DNA from: JAMXLJ01 sp036558745
GTDB taxonomy: Bacteria; Actinomycetota; Acidimicrobiia; IMCC26256; JAMXLJ01
NCBI GenBank assembly: GCA_036558745.1
Contig: DATBEZ010000003.1
Coordinates: 62,001 to 126,000 of the forward strand
DNA length: 64,000 nt
Direction: 5' to 3'
Shown here: positions 49,301 through 58,320 of the stretch, piece after piece
Layout: every line of letters begins with the position of its first letter
Position numbering within the stretch: the stretch's first letter is position 1
Made by a program: the position numbers and the translations under genes
The notes under the pieces: generated by a model
The model's database searches: none
What the model saw: the letters and a program-made list of their open reading frames with translations, nothing else
What the model was told of the DNA's origin: nothing

Positions 49301-50887
49301 TCAGTCGAGCTCGATCGCCTTGGCGTCGACCACACCGGGCTGCGAGCGAACGGCGTCCGCGACCTCGGCGGGCACCGGCACCGCAGTCGTGAGCGCCATC
49401 ATCGCCGCCTCACCCGTCGGGCTGCGGCCGACGCGCATGTCGTCGATGTTGATCCCCGCGTCGCCGAGCATCGTCGTGACCCGCCCGATCATGCCCGGCT
49501 TGTCGGCGTTGCGGACCACGAGCATGTGACGAGCCGGCGGTATGTCGACGACATGGTCGTCGATCCCGACGATGCGCGGCTCCTCCTGCTGGCCGGTCAG
49601 CGTTCCGGCCACGTGAACCGGTCGGTCGCCGATCCGCCCGCGCAGCGTCACGAGGTTGACGAAGTCGCGTGCCGAGGACGACGTCGTCTCGCGGATCGCG
49701 AGGCCGCGTTGCTCGGCGATCTGCGGCGCGTTGACGAAGGTCACCGGCTCGTCGACGACCGGGCCCAACACGCCCTTCAGCACCGCGAGGGTGAGGACGC
49801 GACAGTCGTAGTCGGCGATCTCACCCTCGTAGGACACGTCGAGCGTGTCGACCGTGCCGCCGGCGAGGGCGGTGAAGAGACGGCCGAGACGCTCGGCGAG
49901 CGGCAGGAACGGGCGCACCGTCGACGACGCCTCGGCGGCGGCGACGTTGACCGCGAACGGAACGAAGTCGCCGTTCAACGCGAGCACCACCTGCTCCGCG
50001 ATCGTGATCCCCGCCTTGTCCTGGGCCTCGGCGGTCGACGCGCCGAGGTGCGGCGTGACGACGACGGCATCCAGCTCGAACAGCGGCGACTCCGTGGTCG
50101 GCTCGGTCGCGAACACGTCGAGCGCGGCGCCCGCGATCCGTTCCTCGCGCACGGCGTCGGCCAGAGCTTCCTCGTCGACGATCGCGCCACGTGCCGTGTT
50201 CACGAGGCGCAACGTCGGCTTCGCGCGGGCGAGCATCTCCGCGTCGATGAGCCCGATGGTCTCGCGCGTCTTCGGCAGATGGATCGTGACGAAGTCGGCT
50301 TCCGCGAGGAGGTCGCCGAGATCGGGCACGAGCTGGACGCCGAGCTGGCGGGCACGATCCGTGGACACGTAGGGGTCGTACGCGAGGAGCCGCATCCCGA
50401 AGGAGAGCGCGCGCTGGGCGACGAGGACCCCGACCCGCCCCAGCCCCACGATCCCGAGGGTCTTGCCGTGCAGCTCGACGCCCTCCCAGCGCGAGCGGTT
50501 CCACTCCCCCGCCTTGAGGTCGGCGTGGGCCTGGGGGATGTTGCGCGCCTGCGCGAGGAGCAGCGCGACGGTGTGCTCGGCCGCTGAGAGCACGTTCGAC
50601 TGCGGCGCGTTCACGACCATCACACCGCGGCGCGTCGCCGCCTCGACGTCGACGTTGTCGAGACCGATCCCCGCGCGGCCGACGACGACGAGGTCGGAAC
50701 CGGCATCGAGCACGTCGGCCGTCACCCGCGTCGCGCTGCGGATGATCAGCGCGGAAGCGCCGTGCACGGCGTCGATCAGCTCGTCGGGCGAGAGGCCCAG
50801 GCGTTCGTCGACCTCGTAGCCGGCATCGCGCAACGCGTCGATGCCGCGGGCTGCGATCCGCTCGCTGACGAGTACCCGAGGTGCCAT
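49301..50887 (-). CDS. serA: D-3-phosphoglycerate dehydrogenase (long form)
   Basis: A 528-residue SerA of the mycobacterial length class. The D-isomer-type substrate/NAD domains contain GRAGIGLDNVDVEAATRRGV, TLGIVGLGRVGVLVAQRA and VNTARGAIVDEEALADAV, with the catalytic His in VVVTPHLGASTAEAQ. An allosteric intervening domain (about 320-450) and a C-terminal ACT domain (HMLVVRNADKPGMIGRVTTMLGDAGINIDDMRVG) follow. It oxidises 3-phosphoglycerate for serine synthesis and is typically serine-inhibited. The ATG is seven bases after TAGCGT, whose TAG is the stop codon of aspC, so it may have its own leaderless promoter besides read-through. Confidence 0.94.
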   Translation of the reverse strand: MAPRVLVSERIAARGIDALRDAGYEVDERLGLSPDELIDAVHGASALIIRSATRVTADVLDAGSDLVVVGRAGIGLDNVDVEAATRRGVMVVNAPQSNVLSAAEHTVALLLAQARNIPQAHADLKAGEWNRSRWEGVELHGKTLGIVGLGRVGVLVAQRALSFGMRLLAYDPYVSTDRARQLGVQLVPDLGDLLAEADFVTIHLPKTRETIGLIDAEMLARAKPTLRLVNTARGAIVDEEALADAVREERIAGAALDVFATEPTTESPLFELDAVVVTPHLGASTAEAQDKAGITIAEQVVLALNGDFVPFAVNVAAAEASSTVRPFLPLAERLGRLFTALAGGTVDTLDVSYEGEIADYDCRVLTLAVLKGVLGPVVDEPVTFVNAPQIAEQRGLAIRETTSSSARDFVNLVTLRGRIGDRPVHVAGTLTGQQEEPRIVGIDDHVVDIPPARHMLVVRNADKPGMIGRVTTMLGDAGINIDDMRVGRSPTGEAAMMALTTAVPVPAEVADAVRSQPGVVDAKAIELD

Positions 50888-50897
50888 CCGGCCGACG

Positions 50898-52088
50898 CTA
50901 ACCGAGAAGCTCGGCGATCCGGGACACGCCCTCTTCGAGGTCGTCGTCACCGAGCGCGAAGGACATGCGGGCGTACCCGGGCGCCCCGAACGCCTCACCC
51001 GGCACGATGGCGACCTTCACCTCCTCGAGCAGCAGCTCGCACAGCTCGAGCGTGTCCGACGGCTCGCGTCCCGCGATCTCACGCCCCAGCACGCCCAAGA
51101 AGCTCGGGAAGCAGTAGAACGCGCCTTCCGGCTCCAGGCAGTTGACACCGTTGATCTTCGAGAGCAGCTCGTGCATGCGTCGACCTCGGCGCTCGAACGC
51201 GGTGCGCATGTCGGCGACCGCGCTGAGGTCGCCGGTGAGCGCGGCCACCGCGGCGCGTTGTGCGACGTTCGACACGTTGGAGGTCGCGTGCGATTGCAGA
51301 TTCGCTGCCGCGCCGATCACGTCGTTCGGCCCGATCATCCAACCGACGCGCCATCCCGTCATCGCATACGTCTTCGCGACCCCGTTCACGACGACGCACC
51401 GGTCGGCGATCTCCGGGACGGCGGCGGGCATGGACGTGAACTCGTGCTCGCCGTAGGTCAGGTGCTCATAGATCTCGTCGGTGACGATCCAGATCCCGCG
51501 CGACGCGGCCCAGCGTCCGATCGACTCGACCTCGTCGCGCGGGTACACCGCACCGGTCGGATTGCTCGGCGAGACGAACAGCAAAACCTTCGTGCGGTCG
51601 GTGCACGCGGCGTCGAGCGTGTCGACGTCGACCCGAAAGCCGCTCGCGTCGGTCGTGGGGATCTCGACCGCGACACCGTCGGCCAGCGCGATCGCTTCCG
51701 GATACGTCGTCCAGTAGGGCGCCGGCAGCAGCACCTCGTCGCCAGGGTCGAGGAGGGCCTGGAAGGTGTTGTAGACGGCCTGCTTGCCGCCGTTCGTCAC
51801 CAGCACCTCACCCGCGCCGCACTCGTACCCGGAGTCGCGCAGGGTCTTGGCCGCGATCGCCTCGCGCAGCTCGGGCAGACCGGGTGTCGGAGAGTAGCGA
51901 TGGTTGCGCGGATCGCGGCACGCGGCCACGGCGGCCTCGACGACGTGCGCCGGCGTCGGAAAGTCGGGCTCGCCCGCGCCGAAGCCGATGACGTCCTCGC
52001 CCTCGGCCTTGAGCGCCTTCGCCTTCGCGTCGACGGCGAGGGTCGCGGACTCGCTGATGGCGCTGATCTTCCGGGAGATGCGGCTCAC
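50898..52088 (-). CDS. aspC: Pyridoxal-phosphate aminotransferase, aspartate type
   Basis: A 396-residue class I aminotransferase of the Igamma/AspC type: GFGAGEPDFPTPAHVVEAA, HRYSPTPGLPELREAIAAK, VLVTNGGKQAVYNTFQALLDPGDEVLLPAPYWTTYPE, FVSPSNPTGAV and the PLP lysine Lys239 in VNGVAKTYAMTGWRVGWMIG. It probably interconverts aspartate and oxaloacetate with glutamate/2-oxoglutarate. Some close relatives accept aromatic or prephenate substrates, which cannot be excluded. GTG start, no clear RBS. It is followed after 10 bases by serA on the same strand; an aminotransferase next to serA makes sense for amino-acid synthesis. Confidence 0.88.
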   Translation of the reverse strand: MSRISRKISAISESATLAVDAKAKALKAEGEDVIGFGAGEPDFPTPAHVVEAAVAACRDPRNHRYSPTPGLPELREAIAAKTLRDSGYECGAGEVLVTNGGKQAVYNTFQALLDPGDEVLLPAPYWTTYPEAIALADGVAVEIPTTDASGFRVDVDTLDAACTDRTKVLLFVSPSNPTGAVYPRDEVESIGRWAASRGIWIVTDEIYEHLTYGEHEFTSMPAAVPEIADRCVVVNGVAKTYAMTGWRVGWMIGPNDVIGAAANLQSHATSNVSNVAQRAAVAALTGDLSAVADMRTAFERRGRRMHELLSKINGVNCLEPEGAFYCFPSFLGVLGREIAGREPSDTLELCELLLEEVKVAIVPGEAFGAPGYARMSFALGDDDLEEGVSRIAELLG

Positions 52089-52250
52089 CCGGCCATGTTC
52101 GCACGTCGGATGGCGTGGTCCGGACCCGATTCCCTCCGCCGCCGGTCAGGCTCGGTCGGCGGCCCGACCGGGGGCCCGTGCGGTCGGCGGTCGCCGGTGC
52201 CGCGCCCATGTCGCACTCGCGGATGGCACCCGCCTACCCTTGCGCTCCGG

Positions 52251-53540
52251 ATGCCGCGGCGCTCGTACGTGCTCATCCTCCTCGTCCTCGCCGGTCTCAC
52301 CGGCGCGCTCGTCGCGCCCTGCACCGCCGCCGGCGCCGAGACCGCGGGAACCTCGCACTCGTCCTCGTCGTCCTCGTCGCGGCGGACCACCTCCACGACG
52401 GTCTGGACCCCACCCCCGCCGCGTGCCGACGTGGTCTTCGACGCGAAGACCGGGGTGATCCTCGCCTCGAGCGACGAGCACGAGCCCTTCCTGCCCGCGA
52501 GCACGCAGAAGCTGATGACCGCGGTCACGGCCCTCACCCGGCTGCCGCTCTCGACCACGGTGCCGATCAGCGCGCGGGCGGCGAGCGTGCCGAACATGAA
52601 CATCGGGGCGAAGCCCGGGCAGGTGTGGCGGCTCGACGACCTGCTGCACGCGCTGCTGATCATCTCCGGCAACGACGCGGCGTACGCGATCGCCGAGCGC
52701 ACATCCGGGACCGTCGAGCAGTTCGCGACACTGATGAGCGCGACCGGTCGGCAGCTCGGGCTGCGTGACAGCACGTTCAACGACCCGGCCGGTCTCGACG
52801 GTCGCGAAGGCGTCGCCGGTGGAAGTCACATCAGCGCGTATGACCTCGCGATCGTGGCGCGCAACGCGCTCGCGATCCCCGAGCTCGCCGGGATCGTACG
52901 GTTGCAGCACTACGACTTCACCGGACCCGACCGCGTCCACCACCTCGACAACCACAACATCAAGTTCCTGGACGAGTACGCGGGCGCCGACGGCATGAAG
53001 ACGGGGTTCACGGACAAGGCCCAGAACTCGCTGGTCGCGTCCGCGACCCGCAACGGCCGCACCCTCGTCGCGGTGCTGCTCGACTCGAACGGCGGTGAGG
53101 TCGGCACCCGCCACTGGGCCGAGACCCTGCTCGACAACGGCTTCCGGACACCGGTCGGCGCCAAGGGGACGGGCGAGGTCCTGCCGCCGGTCCGGGTGTT
53201 CACCGCCGACGCACGGGCGAAGTTGCTCGCGACGTTGGCCCGCCCGCTGGGGAGCTCCGCGGTCGGCGCCACCGGTGCCGCGCGCGCGACCGGGAGCGCG
53301 GCCGCCCCGTCGACGGCCCGTCCCGCGAGCGCCCCGCGCTCGGCATCCCCCGCGGAGGTGGCGGGCAAGAACGCCGCGGCGACGACGCAATCGAGTGGTG
53401 GCATCCCCCTGCGCTACGTCTTCGTGCTGGTGTTGGTCGTGCTCACGGCCGCGTTCGTCGTGCGCCGGCGCGCAGTCGTGCGTCGCCGGCAACGTCGCCG
53501 CGCGCGCATGCGTCCGTCGCCCGACTTCGACGTGCCGTAG
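52251..53540 (+). CDS. D-alanyl-D-alanine carboxypeptidase (penicillin-binding protein, class C low-molecular-mass)
   Basis: A 429-residue secreted, C-terminally anchored peptidase. It has a signal peptide (residues 5-29), a Ser/Thr/Pro linker, then the S11 catalytic domain with PASTQKLM (Ser84-x-x-Lys87), LIISGNDAA (SxN) and GMKTGFTDKA (KTG). After an Ala/Ser-rich stretch, a membrane helix (YVFVLVLVVLTAAFVV, about 388-405) and a strongly basic tail end the protein. It trims the terminal D-Ala of peptidoglycan stem peptides at the outer face of the membrane. TACCCT lies ten bases before the ATG with no Shine-Dalgarno. Confidence 0.92.
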   Translation: MPRRSYVLILLVLAGLTGALVAPCTAAGAETAGTSHSSSSSSSRRTTSTTVWTPPPPRADVVFDAKTGVILASSDEHEPFLPASTQKLMTAVTALTRLPLSTTVPISARAASVPNMNIGAKPGQVWRLDDLLHALLIISGNDAAYAIAERTSGTVEQFATLMSATGRQLGLRDSTFNDPAGLDGREGVAGGSHISAYDLAIVARNALAIPELAGIVRLQHYDFTGPDRVHHLDNHNIKFLDEYAGADGMKTGFTDKAQNSLVASATRNGRTLVAVLLDSNGGEVGTRHWAETLLDNGFRTPVGAKGTGEVLPPVRVFTADARAKLLATLARPLGSSAVGATGAARATGSAAAPSTARPASAPRSASPAEVAGKNAAATTQSSGGIPLRYVFVLVLVVLTAAFVVRRRAVVRRRQRRRARMRPSPDFDVP

Positions 53541-53562
53541 CCGCGCCTCACCGCCACGTCGA

Positions 53563-54465
53563 TCAGTCGAGGAAGCGTCTGGTGTGGGCGACCATGTCGT
53601 CGATGCCGCCGGTGTCGTGCTCGCGAACCACGTGGCCGACACCGCAGATGCACTCGGCAGAGACCCACGCGCGCACCCGCTCGTCGAAGTCGTCGCTCGG
53701 CGGGCCGTAGCCGGCTCGCACCGCGTCGGCACCTCCGCCCATCGCGGGGCCGTAGAGCTGCCACCACGCGACGTCGCGCGCCGGGTCGTCCAGCGCGGCG
53801 TTCTCCCAGTCGATGATGGCCGTGATCCGGCCGTCGGCGACGAAGACATGGTCCGAGCCGTAGTCGTCGTGTGCGAGCACGAGTGCTGCGGGGGGTTCGC
53901 GCAGCGCGTCGAGACGGGCCGCGCAGGCCCTCATCACCTCGTGCTGCGACGGGGGTAACGCCGGCTCCAGTGCGCCGACGAGTGCCAGGATCGCCTCGAC
54001 CGGCTCGGGCGTGCGGAGCCGCAATCCGCCCGGGTCGACCGCATGGACGCGGGCCAGCCACCGGCCCGCGTCGACGCACAACTCGTGCAGCTGCGGGTCG
54101 GCGTCACCGCGTGACTCGAGAAGGCTCTGCAACGAGACGCCCTCGACACGTTCGAGCACGCTGACCGCGCGTCCGTCGACCCGAGCCACGCCGACGACTC
54201 CCGGCGCCGGGATGCCGGCGGCGCCCACGCGTTCGATGACCGCGGCCTCGGCCATGTAGTCGCGCTCCCCGACCGCCACGCGCGCGACGAGCTCCGCTCC
54301 GTCCGCGGCCGTCACCCGGAACGGGACCGCACCCCAGCCGCCGTCGAACTGTGTGACGGTGCGCGGGGGCGAACCGGTGCACTGCTCGACCGCGGCAGCG
54401 GCGTGCTCGGCCGTGATCCCCGACGCCGCCGCCCGGGCCCGGAGGAACTCTCGTTCGGAGCTCAC
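53563..54465 (-). CDS. Aminoglycoside phosphotransferase-like protein with altered active site
   Basis: A 300-residue APH/choline-kinase-fold protein: N-lobe FDGGWGAVPFRVTAADGAELVARV, hinge SVLERVEGVSLQSLL, catalytic loop AHDDYGSDHVFVADGRITAIIDWENAALDDPARDVAWW. The Brenner motif HGDxxxxN reads HDDYGSDH here: His199 and Asp201 are kept, Gly200 is Asp and the metal-ligand Asn is His206. The later metal Asp219 (IIDWE) is present. It may phosphorylate an unknown small molecule or have lost kinase activity. It converges with the D-Ala carboxypeptidase and is divergent from the sigma-factor gene. Confidence 0.8.
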   Translation of the reverse strand: MSSEREFLRARAAASGITAEHAAAAVEQCTGSPPRTVTQFDGGWGAVPFRVTAADGAELVARVAVGERDYMAEAAVIERVGAAGIPAPGVVGVARVDGRAVSVLERVEGVSLQSLLESRGDADPQLHELCVDAGRWLARVHAVDPGGLRLRTPEPVEAILALVGALEPALPPSQHEVMRACAARLDALREPPAALVLAHDDYGSDHVFVADGRITAIIDWENAALDDPARDVAWWQLYGPAMGGGADAVRAGYGPPSDDFDERVRAWVSAECICGVGHVVREHDTGGIDDMVAHTRRFLD

Positions 54466-54569
54466 GTCGGCCCACTGTGCTCGATCCGCTCCCGGATGGG
54501 GCGGTCATTTTCGCTGCCGGTAAACATCGTGAGTGCGCGCGGCGAGTGTGGACCAGGGGATCCGATGCC

Positions 54570-55121
54570 ATGCTGCCCGCGATGACGTCCGCCGAGGCGG
54601 AGCCACCGACCACAACCGAGCCCGCGCCCGAGCCGTTCGAGGACTTCTACGTACGCGAATACGGCGCCGTCGTGGCGCTCGGGCTCGCGCTCACCGGGGA
54701 TCGCGGACTGGCGGAGGAACTGGCTCAGGACGCGTTCCTCGCTGCGCACCGACGGTGGGAGCGGATCGCGCGGTACGACGCGCCAGGCGCGTGGGTCCGA
54801 CGCGCGGTCGTGAACCGGTCGCGCTCGGCATGGCGGCGGCGGTCCCGGGAGGCGCGGGCGCTCGAACGTCTGGTCCGTGCCGAGCCTCCGGTCGTCGACG
54901 GCGAGGGCCTGGACCCGGAACGATTCTGGGCGCTCGTACGCATGCTCCCGGCGCGCCAGGCCCAGTGCGTCGCCTTGCACTACCTCGACGATCTGTCGAC
55001 GGCGGAGATCGCGTCGGTGCTCGGCTGCAGCGAGGCGACGGTGCGCGTGCACCTCCACCGCGGACGGGCCGCGCTCGCTCAGGTTCTGTCGCTCGACCTC
55101 GACGGAGAGCAGGCGTCATGA
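54570..55121 (+). CDS. ECF-type RNA polymerase sigma factor
   Basis: A 183-residue ECF sigma factor of the SigE-70/SigM-like actinobacterial group. Region 2 is FEDFYVREYGAVVALGLALTG then GLAEELAQDAFLAAHRRWERI; region 4 is FWALVRMLPARQAQCVALHYLDDLSTAEIASVLGCSEATVRVHLHRGRAAL. It would direct polymerase to stress or envelope promoters. The ATG at 54570 has AGGGGA nine bases upstream and was preferred to ATG 54582. Its stop overlaps the next gene's start by four bases (ATGA), the usual layout for a sigma factor and its membrane regulator. Confidence 0.9.
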   Translation: MLPAMTSAEAEPPTTTEPAPEPFEDFYVREYGAVVALGLALTGDRGLAEELAQDAFLAAHRRWERIARYDAPGAWVRRAVVNRSRSAWRRRSREARALERLVRAEPPVVDGEGLDPERFWALVRMLPARQAQCVALHYLDDLSTAEIASVLGCSEATVRVHLHRGRAALAQVLSLDLDGEQAS

Positions 55122-56509
55122 CCTTCGATGACGAGGCCCGACGCGTCGCAGGCGCCACGCGCGCCCAGACCGGTTCGTTGCCGATCCCCGAGGTCGACGA
55201 GCTCCGCCCGATGCCGCGCTCTCGGGTGCGACCGGCGTTGATCGCAACCGCGTGCGCGGTCGTGGTCGCATTGATCGCAGGGGCGTTCGCGCTGACCCGC
55301 TCCGACCACTCCAAGCCCGTCAAGACGATCGAGCACCCGGGGACGTGGGAGAAGGTTCCGTTCGGCGCGACCGGTTTCGAGACAGGCAGCTTCGTCGGCG
55401 CGATCGTGCAACACGGCGACGAGCTCGTCGCGGTCGGCGGCGTCGCGGATCAGGTCGTGTCGGTCCACGGCGCGGCCGCCGCGTGGGTGTCGCCCAACGG
55501 GCGAACGTGGCAACGGGTGCCAGTCCCCTCGGGCGTGTCCGCGCTCGAATCGGTTGTGGCTACACCACGAGGCCTCTACGCAATCGCGAGCGCGGTCCCG
55601 TCCAGTACTACCGAGGTCGTGGTCCACTCCGACGACGGGCGAGCCTGGGAGATCGTCTCGCGAGCCGCTCCGGCCTCCATCACTGGGCTGACCGCAGGCG
55701 GTCCCGGCCTCGTCGCGGTCGGATACGTGAGCAACGGGGGTGGTCTGGCGCGTAGCGCAATCTGGGCTTCGGCCGACGGGCGCACGTGGACCCGAGCGCC
55801 CGGTGACACGACCGTGTTCCCATTCGGGACCGTGTCCGGTATCGCGGCTCGTGGGAACGAGCTCGTCGCCGTCGGCGCGTCCGATGACGCCACCCGGTCG
55901 ACGTCGCTGGTGTGGACGTCGGAGGACGGGCTGCACTGGCAGCTGCAGCTCGACCCGCTCCACGGTGCCCTCCCGGAATCGGTCGCGGCGTCGGCCGACG
56001 GGTTCCTCATCGGCGGGATCGGCTACTCGCCCACGCCGCTCCCGACCACGACGACAACGACCACGACGACGCCCCCACCTGACGCGACAGCGCCTCGGGG
56101 CACGCGATGCGGCTCCGTCACTACGAAGGAGTTCTCGAGTCGCACCGCCTATGTCGCCACGTGGCCGTCACCCGACGGACGGACATGGAAGCCGGGCGCG
56201 CTGCCCTCGAGCCCGCTCGAAGGTACGCGCCCCCTGTTCGAGGCGCGCGGGTGGTGGATCGCGGGTGGGACGACGGGCGTGTCGGCAACCGGCTGGGGCG
56301 CAGGGACGTGGCTCAGCCCCGACGGCGTCACGTGGGTGCCCGGGTTCAGCGAGCCACAACCGCCGCCCGGTCCGTGCGGGCCGGTGAGTCTCTCCGTGGG
56401 CGCGGCCGCGCCGACCACGACGGGAGCCGTGGTCGTCCTCGAACCGTTCGGGTCCGAATCACTGATCGGCACCGGTCCCGACATCTGGCTGTGGACGGCG
56501 CCGAAGTGA
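55118..56509 (+). CDS. Membrane protein with extracytoplasmic beta-propeller-like repeats, sigma-factor partner
   Basis: A 463-residue single-pass protein. A 38-residue cytoplasmic N-terminus (MTFDDEARRVAGAT...) precedes a membrane helix (about 39-60) and a large outer domain. The outer domain has at least six repeats ending in motifs such as SPNGRTWQRV, SDDGRAWEIV, SADGRTWTRA, SEDGLHWQLQ, SPDGRTWKPG and SPDGVTWVPG, reminiscent of the Asp-box of sialidase/BNR propellers. A run of nine Thr then PPP forms a linker after about residue 308. Translational coupling to the ECF sigma gene suggests it senses an outside signal and controls that sigma factor, although the short N-terminus lacks a classical anti-sigma zinc motif. 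Confidence 0.78.
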   Translation: MTFDDEARRVAGATRAQTGSLPIPEVDELRPMPRSRVRPALIATACAVVVALIAGAFALTRSDHSKPVKTIEHPGTWEKVPFGATGFETGSFVGAIVQHGDELVAVGGVADQVVSVHGAAAAWVSPNGRTWQRVPVPSGVSALESVVATPRGLYAIASAVPSSTTEVVVHSDDGRAWEIVSRAAPASITGLTAGGPGLVAVGYVSNGGGLARSAIWASADGRTWTRAPGDTTVFPFGTVSGIAARGNELVAVGASDDATRSTSLVWTSEDGLHWQLQLDPLHGALPESVAASADGFLIGGIGYSPTPLPTTTTTTTTTPPPDATAPRGTRCGSVTTKEFSSRTAYVATWPSPDGRTWKPGALPSSPLEGTRPLFEARGWWIAGGTTGVSATGWGAGTWLSPDGVTWVPGFSEPQPPPGPCGPVSLSVGAAAPTTTGAVVVLEPFGSESLIGTGPDIWLWTAPK

Positions 56510-56515
56510 CGTGCG

Positions 56516-57682
56516 CTACGCGACGGCGCTGGGCTCGGGCTCGATGGAGGCGAGGTCGGCGAGGCGCGGGTCGTTCGAGAACAGCTCGACGATCGGCTGC
56601 TTGAGGCCGAGACGGCGCTGCACGACGCGCACCTCGTTCTCCTGGTTCCAGAGCGACAACGTGACCACCTGACCGGTGTCGCCCGCACGTGCGGTGCGGC
56701 CGGATCGGTGCAGGTACGTCTTGTGGTCCTCGGCCGGGTCGTAGTGCACGACGACGTCGATCTCGTCGACGTGGATCCCGCGCGCGGCGACGTCAGTCGC
56801 GACGAGCACGCCGAGCTTGCCGTCGGCGAAGTCGGCCAGCGCCTTCTCGCGCGCGCCCTGCCGCAGATCGCCGTGGATCGCGCCCGCGCGCACACCCTCG
56901 CGCCGGAGGTCGCTCACGAGCCGGTCGGCACCACGCTTCGTGCGCACGAACATCAACGTGCGCCCCGCGCCACGCGCGATCGACGCCGCGACCTTCACTT
57001 TGTCCATCTGGTGCACGAGGAAGAAGTGGTGACGCATCTCCTCGACGGTCGCCTCCTTCGACGCGACCTCGTGGAAGACGGGATCGTGCATGTATCGCCG
57101 CACGAGCTGGTTGACCGCGCCGTCGAGCGTCGCGGAGAACAGCAGCGTCTGGTGCTCGCGCTCGATGCGGTAGAGGATCTTCTGCACCTGCGGCATGAAG
57201 CCCATGTCGGCCATGCGGTCGGCTTCGTCGAGCACGAGCATCTCGACCGCGCCGACCGACAGCTCGTTGCGCTCCATCAGGTCGATGAGGCGCCCGGGCG
57301 TGCCGATCACGATGTCGACGCCCTTGTGCAGCGCCTTGATCTGGCGATCCATCGGCACGCCGCCGTAGACCGCGTGCACGCGGCCGCCCGTCGCGTGGCC
57401 GAGCTTCACGAGCACCTCGGACACCTGGTTGGCGAGCTCGCGCGTCGGCACGAGCACGAGGCCGGTCGGTTGGCGGGGCTCGGCCTTGGAGACGCGCTCG
57501 AGGAGCGGGAGCCCGAAGGCGAGGGTCTTGCCCGAGCCGGTCTTCGCCTTGCCGCAGAGGTCGCGGCCGGCGAGCGCATCGGGGATGGTGAGCTGCTGGA
57601 TCGGGAAGGGGGAGGTGATTCCCTCGTCGTGCAGCGCGGCGACGAGGTCGGCGGAGACGCCCAGCGTCTCGAACGTGGTCAA
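56516..57682 (-). CDS. DEAD-box RNA helicase
   Basis: A 388-residue DEAD-box protein with the full motif set: Q motif (PFPIQQLTIPDAL), motif I AKTGSGKT, Ia VPTRELA, GG, Ib TPGR, II VLDEADRM, III SAT, IV-V LMFVRTKRGADRL...VATDVAARGIHV and VI HRSGRTAR. It is a compact helicase core (RhlE/DeaD type) without the RNA-binding tail of long family members. It unwinds RNA with ATP in ribosome assembly, decay or cold response. It begins with TTG, with GGAG nine bases upstream. It converges with the propeller gene and is divergent from a VOC protein. Confidence 0.94.
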   Translation of the reverse strand: MTTFETLGVSADLVAALHDEGITSPFPIQQLTIPDALAGRDLCGKAKTGSGKTLAFGLPLLERVSKAEPRQPTGLVLVPTRELANQVSEVLVKLGHATGGRVHAVYGGVPMDRQIKALHKGVDIVIGTPGRLIDLMERNELSVGAVEMLVLDEADRMADMGFMPQVQKILYRIEREHQTLLFSATLDGAVNQLVRRYMHDPVFHEVASKEATVEEMRHHFFLVHQMDKVKVAASIARGAGRTLMFVRTKRGADRLVSDLRREGVRAGAIHGDLRQGAREKALADFADGKLGVLVATDVAARGIHVDEIDVVVHYDPAEDHKTYLHRSGRTARAGDTGQVVTLSLWNQENEVRVVQRRLGLKQPIVELFSNDPRLADLASIEPEPSAVA

Positions 57683-57922
57683 ACTCTTGGACTCCGGTGT
57701 CGTCGTTGCGTGGTCCGGGCGTCAGGCGACGGCGCCGACGGCTCGGCGACTTCTTCGCCGGGGTTCGGCGTCGCATCCCGGGTCGCATGTCGCCCCGAGA
57801 TGGTGCACGGACCGGCGGCCGAGCCGGGATGCCCGGCCACGCTTTGTCATCATACCTCCCGGCCAGCGCGTATCTGCGCTCCGCACCGGCGCCGGAGCGC
57901 CGATCTGCATACGCTTCGGGCC

Positions 57923-58291
57923 GTGCCGGTGATGGATCACGTGAACCTCGGTGTCCCCTCCGACGGCCTCGAGCCGGAGGCGGCGTTCCTCGTCGAGCTG
58001 CTCGGCTACCGCCGCGCCGAGCCGGGCCCCGAGGTGAGCCGCTTCGGGACGTTGTGGTGGTTCGAGGGCGACGACGGGGCCCAGATCCACCTGAGCGAGG
58101 ACCCGGAGCACCGTCCCGCGGCCCGAGCCCACACCGCGGTGCGCCTCGGCGACGCGCTCGACGACACCGTCGCGCGTCTCGACGCGGCGGGGCACCGCTG
58201 CGACGAGCTCGCGTTCGACGGCGCGCGCCACGTGTTCACGCGCGATCCCGCGGGCAACACGTGGGAGCTCATCGGGCCCCTCGCGGGCTGA
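57923..58291 (+). CDS. VOC-superfamily (glyoxalase/dioxygenase-like) protein
   Basis: A 122-residue single-module-pair vicinal-oxygen-chelate protein: MDHVNLGVPSDGLEPEAAFLVELLGYRRAEP, LWWFEGDDGAQIHLSEDPEHRPA, HTAVRLGDALDDTVARLDAAGHR and ARHVFTRDPAGNTWELIGPLAG. His and Glu residues in the paired beta-alpha-beta-beta-beta modules could bind a divalent metal. Reactions in this fold range from lactoylglutathione lyase to antibiotic binding, so no substrate is assigned. The GTG is seven bases after TACGCT without a Shine-Dalgarno. Its stop codon lies in the loop of a GC-rich hairpin that may terminate transcription. Confidence 0.82.
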   Translation: MPVMDHVNLGVPSDGLEPEAAFLVELLGYRRAEPGPEVSRFGTLWWFEGDDGAQIHLSEDPEHRPAARAHTAVRLGDALDDTVARLDAAGHRCDELAFDGARHVFTRDPAGNTWELIGPLAG

Positions 58292-58303
58292 GCGAGGGGC
58301 CCG
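58273..58303 (+). terminator. GC-rich hairpin at the end of the VOC gene
   Basis: CGGGCCCCTCGC (58273-58284) and GCGAGGGGCCCG (58292-58303) are perfect 12-base arms around a 7-base loop that contains the TGA stop. No T run follows; it could stop transcription from either convergent gene without a U tract, as is common in GC-rich actinobacteria. Confidence 0.5.
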
Positions 58304-58320
58304 AAAGCACCGACCCCGTT

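Noticed and set aside
57683..57922. Possible long 5' leader or riboswitch upstream of the DEAD-box helicase
   Set aside because: The 240-base divergent spacer shows no conserved hairpin or known riboswitch sequence by eye.
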